64,000 nt of DNA from contig NC_047068.1 of the NCBI RefSeq assembly GCF_902459465.1, forward strand, positions 14,283,195-14,347,194, in the 5' to 3' direction. A program made the position numbers and the translations under genes. This document shows positions 56,921-64,000 of the stretch, one piece after another. Numbering within the stretch: the first letter of the stretch is position 1; every line of letters starts with the position of its first letter. Source of the stretch: Asterias rubens (lineage: Eukaryota; Echinodermata; Asteroidea; Forcipulatida; Asteriidae). Below the pieces are notes generated by a model that saw nothing but the letters and a program-made list of their open reading frames with translations, had not been told where the DNA came from and did no database searches.

Positions 56921-58486
56921 CATGTTAACACAAAATCTTGCTGAATACATAGCAACTTATACGTACTAACACACTTTTTGGGTGTCAAAATGTACAACCC
57001 GTGACTGGTATCCACAGTTATAGTGACTGGTATCTGTAAAATTGGGCCCTGCGTGGAAGCGCAAGAGTAAACAACAAATAATACTATTCATAGACGTTGC
57101 GGCAGGATTGCGCATAACAAACAATCTACCATAGGCATTATGGACAGTTTTTGCGATGTACATTGTACACTACCTTTTGAAAATGCCAATTGATAAACCT
57201 TGGTGTAAAGTCTAATCATGTCAATTACTTGATGAAAACAACAACATTATGACAGTTTTCTTCGAGAATACATTGTATTATACAAACGATACCTTTTGAT
57301 GCAAATTGTTCACTATTCAAGGTTTAAGCTGCTCAAAATAAATAAAGAAAAGTAAATTATTTTGTGGTCATACTTTCAGGGAAAATTGAAGTGTTGCCAA
57401 AAACTGAAGACCTTTTAAGATGATATTACATATACGGCGGATTACTCTAAGTCTATACTGTTACTTTAAACATGCGGCAAATTATTGGTTATTGCCAATA
57501 CCATTACATGTAGGCTTACATGTGTTTGCACCTTATGTGACCCAACATTATTCAAAGAACCTGCAAGTTCGGCTCAACATTATTATAATTTCATTGTTGC
57601 ATGTCGAGGGAAAACAAAGAGAGTAAAACAAAACTTTTTTGGCTGAGTACTAAATAATTATGAGGATAAGTTCTAATGAGTAAGACATTTGCCTGTGTTT
57701 GTGATCAAACCATGTGCCGGGTGTATCGTGTGATTATTACTCTTTGAAATAATTATTTCACAATGTGCGGTGCACGTGACGTCAGACAAAATGGCTGACG
57801 TGTTGAGGCATTGCATTTTCAATAAAAAAGGATACACAAAATGTACCCTTCATTGTGTATAAACTCGTGAAAGAAAACATCTCATAAACCGACATTATTC
57901 TGTTATAGGGCCTAGAGGGCATTATTGTATAATCAAAAACTTCGAGGCATTAATTCCTTTTCTGGAAGCAAAATGCGCACTAACTTTACAAGCAGTTCAT
58001 AATGAGCAGGAATGAACGATGCGCACGCGCATTGTCAAGTTCTGGTGAGCGGTAAGCAAGTATGCTTTAAGAAAGTAAATGCACCATCTTATAATTCATA
58101 AACACAGTTATATGACAAACGTTATAGTATACGAAAGCCTTATCGTGCCCGGAAGCATAGATTGCCAGCAAAAAGGTAATCTATAACGAATATCAATAAA
58201 TTGCAATAACGAATTGATAACTTATAACAAAAAATGATTATTATTATTAATTCATTAAAACGGATAACATGTATTTCGTCCACGAAATACTGGATTTGTT
58301 AGAATGTTTTTTAAAATTTGTGATATTGGTGAAATACTTATCGTTGACAATAACTACTACAGTGGCATGACTGGGTTTCGAAGGTGTGAGATTTAATCTC
58401 ACAACACGATTATAAATAGTTTTTTTCAGAAGGCTGAAGTCAAACTTCATGTGTATTACGTAACCTTTAAAAATAATATGACAACC
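56921..58486. other. Intergenic region; possible promoter-like spot at 57770-57800
   Basis: It is AT-rich with no supported gene. At 57773-57803 CACGTG overlaps TGACGTCA, then AAAATGGC and TGACGT, a cluster of known activator-site words (E-box, CRE, YY1-like). No first exon is visible on either side. Confidence 0.35.
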
Positions 58487-58492
58487 TTTATT
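58487..58492 (-). terminator. Poly-A signal for the 325-residue gene
   Basis: AATAAA on the minus strand lies about 23 bases past the stop codon at 58515-58517. It would give a very short 3' UTR if the reading frame's end is the true end. Confidence 0.45.
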
Positions 58493-58514
58493 TCTATCCT
58501 CGAACCTCTTTATA

Positions 58515-59492
58515 TTAAGTTCCACTTGATGACACCGGGGTTGGTGTGGCAACAGCAGAGGGCGCTGGTGGCAGAGTCCGTAACAAACTCCTCATACTGT
58601 CCATTTTCTCCCCAGTGTATGGCTTACACAACACTTTCTCAAGTTTGTTAAACCTGCCATCATAGACAGTCCTGTATTTCAGATACTTTGGGATACTACT
58701 GGCTGACTTGGTCTCCCGTAGCTCCCCATGCTGGGCGTTCACCTTGTGAACGTCGCGACGGAGGAAAGTGGCTGGCATGCTTTGCCTCTGGGTGATAAGA
58801 CCCTGGCTTCGGGTGCGTCCGCCCCCACTATTCCCACCAGACGAGCCCTGCTGCTCGATGGCCGGGAAACTGAGCGTGGTTTTCCGCCGGTCCAGCATCT
58901 TCTTCTTTGCCTGATTGAACTTCTGCTGGTTTCCGGGCTTAGATGAAACCTCTGTTTTGAAAATCTTAAAGGGGTGCGAGAAGATCGGTTTCATCTCGAG
59001 CAGACCCTCCTCCTCCTCCTCCACCGATTCACCTTTCTCATTCACAGTTGGGCAGCGTTTGCCCGTTTGCTGATCCCCGTATGTTTTGACCAGAAGGTTT
59101 TTATAGGTATCGTGACGAGTTCTCATTCGGGCGTTGTAGTTTTTCCCTTTTCCAGCTGCTACTTGAGAGGTATCAATACCGTTCAAGAGATCCTTCATAA
59201 CTCCAGTCTTAGCCTTCTGACGGTCCACAAATGCCTTCCGTTGCCAAGCTACCTGTACGATAAACTTGTATCTCTCTTTGGAGAGATCCATCAGTCGGCC
59301 CTCCAGCATCCTCTGCTCTGTGACATTGTCTTTGAGCTGGGAACCAATGACGGTAGTCTGGTCCCCTTCCTTCTCCTCGCCATCGTCACGTGACCCGCAC
59401 GGTTTAGCCCAATCGTGGATATCCTTCCAGATGTCGTCTTTGGCAGATATCCGCGCAGGCGCACTGGACGGTTTCTTCGAGTTTTGTTTCAT
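58515..59492 (-). CDS. Intronless gene for a basic 325-residue protein of unknown function
   Basis: This is the longest frame in the window. The ATG at 59492 has A at -3 and no other in-frame ATG close upstream. The protein is Lys/Arg-rich with no signal peptide or membrane segment. Residues 51-100 look helical and charged (QRMLEGRLMDLSKERYKFIV, then AWQRKAFVDRQKAK). Residues 158-162 are five Glu. Residues 165-185 have MKPIFSHPFKIFKTE. Residues 217-225 are Gly/Ser-rich. Residues 268-292 have IPKYLKYRTVYDGRFNKLEK. The end is Pro/Thr/Ser-rich. Base composition is GC-richer than its surroundings, as expected for coding DNA. The lack of introns could mean a retrocopy, but no stop or frameshift is present and no A-tract follows. 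I do not recognise the family; a cytoskeletal or axonemal protein is one guess only. Confidence 0.8.
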   Translation of the reverse strand: MKQNSKKPSSAPARISAKDDIWKDIHDWAKPCGSRDDGEEKEGDQTTVIGSQLKDNVTEQRMLEGRLMDLSKERYKFIVQVAWQRKAFVDRQKAKTGVMKDLLNGIDTSQVAAGKGKNYNARMRTRHDTYKNLLVKTYGDQQTGKRCPTVNEKGESVEEEEEGLLEMKPIFSHPFKIFKTEVSSKPGNQQKFNQAKKKMLDRRKTTLSFPAIEQQGSSGGNSGGGRTRSQGLITQRQSMPATFLRRDVHKVNAQHGELRETKSASSIPKYLKYRTVYDGRFNKLEKVLCKPYTGEKMDSMRSLLRTLPPAPSAVATPTPVSSSGT

Positions 59493-59514
59493 CTTTTCAC
59501 AAAATGAACATTAG

Positions 59515-60770
59515 CGCGAGCTTCACGAAGCAGTCTATACGATTAACATTCCAGGCTCCATCTGCATTTTTCAAACAAGAGAATAAAAGAAATTGTGTTA
59601 GTTACAGATTACGCGTTTTTTGAAAGTTTAACATTCACGTGTATATGTTTTTAATGCCTTGTCAACAAAGCAAACATTCGTTATCAACACCCACAAACAT
59701 ATACACGATGTTTATCGAACAATACTTTTAGTGGAAAAACTATTCTAAAACTGTTGTCAGATCGGGTTGTCGCTGTTGTTGGTTTGATGTTGTTGTTGAT
59801 GATGTCGTGTTGTTGTTTTTGTTTTGTTTTTGTGGCAGGGGATCATTTGAAGTTCATTTGTGAGCTCTACTTCAGCGACGTAGCCAAATGGGTGCGTGGT
59901 GTAATGCATGCCCCCACGAATTGGACGCGCCCAACAATGCAGGCACCCCACGAACAAAACAAATTCGCGAAAGTGCCCTCGAGCTGCAGCGTATCCGTCC
60001 AAAATAAAAGCACGATCACAACCAATGACACACCCATTCCCGATGCCCCCCTCCCCTGCTTAAGTAGACCTTCATCATGGTGCAGCCATCTTGAATTTTC
60101 CCATTGATATCAATGTTATCAAACCGAGGCTAGAAGAAAAAATAGTCTGGTTCCTATTCGGTACGAAGAACACGACCAAGATGGAGGCACCATGATATAG
60201 GTCTATTGCTCCCCTGTTCCCCCTTTTAAAAGTCCTCGAAGCCGCTGGTCTAATCACATACAATTGTATAATGGATGATGTCTTGATGACTGAGGATCAA
60301 CCCCGCCCATCGCACCCTGCAACTGCGGATGTATTCTAACCTTGTTAAGAACCCTTCTTGCGATTGGATCGTGCCAAGAAGTTCCTCTGAATCGAACCTC
60401 TATTGTACCCCGTAATCTTCAACAAGGATTCTGATATGATTGCAGTCCTCAGACATCTTCACATCACAAATAACCAATCAACTACTTTAATTTCGTGTAT
60501 TTTTCGTACAGTGAAGAAAAATGAGAAAACGGCAGGGGATAACAAAAGCTCATTTTGTCTGAAAACCCCAATTCAATGTGTTTACATAAAAGAGGAGAAG
60601 TGTTAGAACAAGACAATATCCCAAGTCTAAGAAATCTAAATGAAAAACATCATGTGGTTCATAACTCATAATGACACAAATGAATCAGTTTGAGCTTCCT
60701 CATATACCCCACAGAGAAGACACAAACCAATCGGAAGTCGAGTTGGTATACTTGACCAGTTCTTCTCTAA
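59515..60770. other. Upstream flank of the 325-residue gene and intergenic DNA
   Basis: 59515-59650 is the likely promoter side of the minus-strand gene, with no TATA box seen. At 59755-59830 there is a GTT-rich low-complexity stretch. At 60073-60202 CATCATGGTGCAGCCATCTTG and CAAGATGGAGGCACCATGAT form inverted ends of a small element. No gene is supported. Confidence 0.5.
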
Positions 60771-60774
60771 GATT

Positions 60775-61315
60775 TCATGATGTACAACCCGGGTTTTACA
60801 GCAAACCTTACTAGATTGTATCTCCACCATGCAAAGTTTCAAATCATACTCATGTACATGGTGTTACTGCAAACCTTACTAGATTGTATCTCCACCATGC
60901 AAAGTTTCAAATCATACTCATGTACATGGTGTTATCTCCACCATGCAAAGTTTCAAATCCTACTCATGTACATTGTGTTGCAGCAAACGTTTACTAGATT
61001 GTATCGCTCTATAAAAAGTTCCAAATCCTACTCATGTACGAATGTACATGGTGTTACTGCAAACCTTACTAGATTGTATCTCCACCATGCAAAGTTTCAA
61101 ATCCTACTCATGTACCTGGTGTTACTGCAAACCTTACTAGATTGTATCTCCACCATGCAATGTTTCAAATCCTACTAAAGTACATGGTTCTACTGCAAAC
61201 CTTACTAGATTGTATCTCCACCATGCAAAGTATCAAATCCTACTCATGTACATGGTTCTACTGCAAACCTTACTAGATTGTATCTCAACCATGCAAAGTT
61301 TCAAATCCTACTCAT
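60775..61315. repeat. 68-bp minisatellite
   Basis: ACTAGATTGTATCTCC recurs with a 68-bp period (60810, 60878, then 61068, 61136, 61204, 61272), with one disturbed stretch between. Each unit contains TACATGGTGTTACTGCAAAC, the terminal word of the retroelement-like tails at 4262, 26070 and 27950. A frame of about 130 codons through it is repeat-derived. Confidence 0.9.
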
Positions 61316-61659
61316 AGGTGTTAACAAAATGATCCGAAAAAATCCCATAAAGACCCCATTAATAATTTACAAAAATAATTATTGGTTGAAATTACGTCTG
61401 TCCTACAATAGACAAAAACACACGATATTATCCAGCATGGTCATTTCAAGTTCCAAATTAAGTGTGACAAATCTGTAATCCCGCGGGATTTTGTCCAAAG
61501 CCCGTTCTCGCTTTTATTTCCTCATCATACATCAGAGGGTCAAATCTACAAAACATCACGTACGCATTCAGAGCATTCAGACCTCCAGCTATATAGGGAC
61601 TGCCATAACAAACCATACATCATTAGGCCTAGGACTATTAAGTGGAACTTCGAGTTCTA

Positions 61660-62640
61660 TTTTATTATGACACAGCGATGACAAGAAAGCCGGTTATATA
61701 ATTTTATTTGCAGGAAGATTTGTTCAAACCACAAAGATTTCAATGTCGTGCGAGGGAATGGCATATAAAAACAATCATTATAAGGCAATTTTTTTGACAA
61801 ACCAAATGAAAGTTCGAGTTTTACTTATTACGACAGAAACATGTCGAGAAAGTATTTACTTTGCATGAAGATTTGTTCTAACACACATAAAATTTCAAAG
61901 TCAGTCGCAAATGCGTGTCATTCAGACCACGGAGGAAGGAAACGTGCCAGGGAATGGCATATACAAACAGATCAGACATTATAAGGCCATCTTTTGACAA
62001 GTCAAATCAAAGTTCGAGTTTTACTTAATATGAAAGAGGCATGTCAAGAAAGTACAGTACATGTAGTTACTTTGCATGAAGATTTGTTTAAACCGCACAA
62101 AGATTTCTAAGTCAGTCGCAAATGCGTGTCATTCAGACCACGGAGGAAGGAAACGTGCCAGGGAATGGCATATAAAAACAAATCAGACATTATAAGGCAA
62201 TGTTTTGACAAACCAAATGAAAGTTCGAGTTCTACTTATCATGACAGAGACATGTCAAGAAAGTATACATTTTGCATGAAGATTTGTTCAAACCGTACAA
62301 AGATTTCAAAATCAATTGGCAATTAGGTCATTCAGACCAAGGATGAAGGAAAGGCGTGGGGGAATACCATATAAAATAAATCAGACATTATTATGCCTAT
62401 AGGGCAAACCAAATGAAAGTTTGAGTTCTACTTATTATGAAAAATTGATGGCAAGAAAATATTTTGCAGGAAGATTGGATCAAACCGCACAAAGATTTTA
62501 CAAGAAAAAGCGCGAGGGAATAATGTAGAAAAACAAATCAGACATTTTCAGGCCTATTTTTTTTTACAAACAAGTTCGAGTTTGATGTCAAGAAAGTACA
62601 TAATATTTTCACTGAGATTTGTTCGAATCGCAGCAAGATT
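61660..62640. repeat. Degenerate tandem repeat of about 140-210 bp
   Basis: Words like CATGTCAAGAAAGTA recur at about 61676, 61840, 62040, 62250, 62447 and 62584, with GAAGATTTGTTCAAACC and AGTTCGAGTTTTACTTA in each unit. Spacing varies by deletions. Confidence 0.85.
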
Positions 62641-63230
62641 TCAAAGTCAGTCGCCAATGTATTTTCTGGAGAGGGTAAACTCCATTAAGTGTTGATGTCC
62701 ATCAACAATGAAACTATCCTGAACGAGCGTCCATTTTGGAAAAGGACCCCATGAGTCAATTTGGGGCCCAAGTATAAAACGAAATTTGTACCCTGGCCAC
62801 AACATGTGATCATTATGTTTAATAATCTTTAAAAGCAACGGCCTGCGCCATGACCAAAGAAATCATGACCAAAGAAAATCATGTTTGGTTTTAACGGAAC
62901 AGACACTTTTTTATAAAATCACAAGATGGGATATTCTTTCAAACCGCAAAAGATTTCAAAATTAATCGGGAAAATGTAGTTTCTCGAGAGGATAGCCTTC
63001 GCCCATCAAAAATGAAAATGTCCTGAACCACACACAGGCCAGATTCCGTTTTGGAAAAGGACACACACTTGTGAGCCCCATTAGATACACCAATTAGGGG
63101 CCAAGTATAACACGAAATGCCCCCAGGTTGAAAGTCAACAACCCCCGGGCACAATATTGGATCACTGATCAACAATCTCTAAACAACAACAACGACCTTC
63201 GCAAAAACCATAGAAAACTTTCGATTTACA
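62640..63230. repeat. Second-type repeat, two copies of about 290 bp
   Basis: TTTTGGAAAAGGAC and GGGGCCAAGTATAA-type words occur in order in both 62640-62890 and 62940-63215. They extend the array at 61660. From 63230 to 64000 I see no feature. Confidence 0.7.
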
Positions 63231-64000
63231 GAAAAAGTTGTAGTGTATAAAGTATTCACAAAATCAAAGCTTTGTACGCACGTTTGCGCCACAGTGTGAT
63301 GCACCCGGTACGTTTTTAACCAACTGCTGTTCTGTGCTCCATTGTATAAAAACAAAACACAAAAACTTTATTGTATCCATGAGAGATATTGATTCAAAAG
63401 ATGTCGATAATAAATCATATTGAAGCCCACAAAAGAATCACTATCACCAAAACACAATTACCAAGGCAACGCTCAAGTACATCGATCTTTCCTGACAAAG
63501 TAAAGGTCATCAGGAATATTTACAGAGGTTTTGTCAAGCGGGGCTTCTGTGGACATTTGAGCCAATCATTTTGAGATGTTGGACTGTGGATCGAATAAAC
63601 AAAAATGGCAACTGATAAGTGAACAAGAAAAGCATGCATCTCGAGTGCTAACGTCGAGAGCTGTGTTATTATCCGTTGTCATTGAAACCAGTCTAGCCGA
63701 ATGTTGTTTGGTCACAAAATGTTTTCAGAAGGAATAGTGCACACTACTTTTTCTTCTAAATAGAACACTTGAGCCTGTATTTATTTCGGACGACATAAAC
63801 ACATGTAGCAAGAAATATGAGTGTGTTTCGTTAGTTCGATTTTGGAAGATGATGACAGAATGCCATGTTTTGAAAATCGTGTTTTGTATCGTCTCCACAA
63901 TGAGGTATCACAACAGCAACAGTATTTTTAGTCAACAAAATATTATAAAAACCTATACAAGTTAAAATCATTAGGCCTAATGGACATTCTAACTCACGGT

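Noticed and set aside
60777-61178. 133-codon frame upstream of and within the minisatellite
   Set aside because: The 68-bp period is not a multiple of three and the frame survives only through irregular units.

Overview
The window is animal nuclear DNA: AT-rich, intron-containing, with very short exons and many dispersed terminal-inverted-repeat elements. Several repeat families (a TTAA-target foldback family, tRNA-Leu-headed SINEs, GGGCCC-ended MITEs) look to me like those of echinoderms, most likely a sea star. That assignment rests on remembered repeat character, not on a marker gene, so I hold it at moderate confidence.

Left third (1-19605): three direct tandem copies of a 6.3-7.0 kb unit, the first truncated by the window edge. 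Each copy carries one small spliced gene (T1, T2, T3). The protein has an N-terminal acidic and Gln-rich exon with a VHP tripeptide and a C-terminal exon with a Trp/Cys hydrophobic segment. T1 and T3 are intact. T2 has a one-base deletion in a poly-A run that shifts the frame into an immediate stop after splicing. T2 also carries a 916-bp insertion with three tRNA-Asn-like bodies. Diagnostic bases show copy 2 is a hybrid: its left half matches copy 3 and its right half matches copy 1, as one unequal crossover would produce.

Middle (19606-31000): mobile elements, a five-copy 151-bp tandem repeat, a block repeated three times in which two copies carry a TA-flanked MITE and the third is an empty site, and an unrelated small three-exon gene (C). 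Its last exon is cut short by a 38-bp tandem triplication.

Right-middle (31800-54000): three diverged relatives of the T gene (A, B, D) inside older segmental duplications (31.8-34.1 kb with 43.5-46.7 kb; 36.7-37.1 kb with 48.8-49.6 kb; 37.7-39.6 kb with 52.0-54.0 kb). Gene A keeps the two-exon coding plan. B is only a C-terminal exon. D has a true membrane-spanning C-terminus. The locus is therefore a six-member, lineage-specific-looking cluster of small Cys-tailed proteins growing by tandem and segmental duplication. The paralogous copies let several element insertions be read against unoccupied sites.

Right end (54000-64000): palindromic elements including a 176-bp near-perfect palindrome, one degraded tRNA-Gln(UUG) gene, an intronless gene for a 325-residue basic protein of unknown function (minus strand), a 68-bp minisatellite and degenerate ~200-bp tandem repeats. 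I recognise no named protein family with confidence anywhere in the window.
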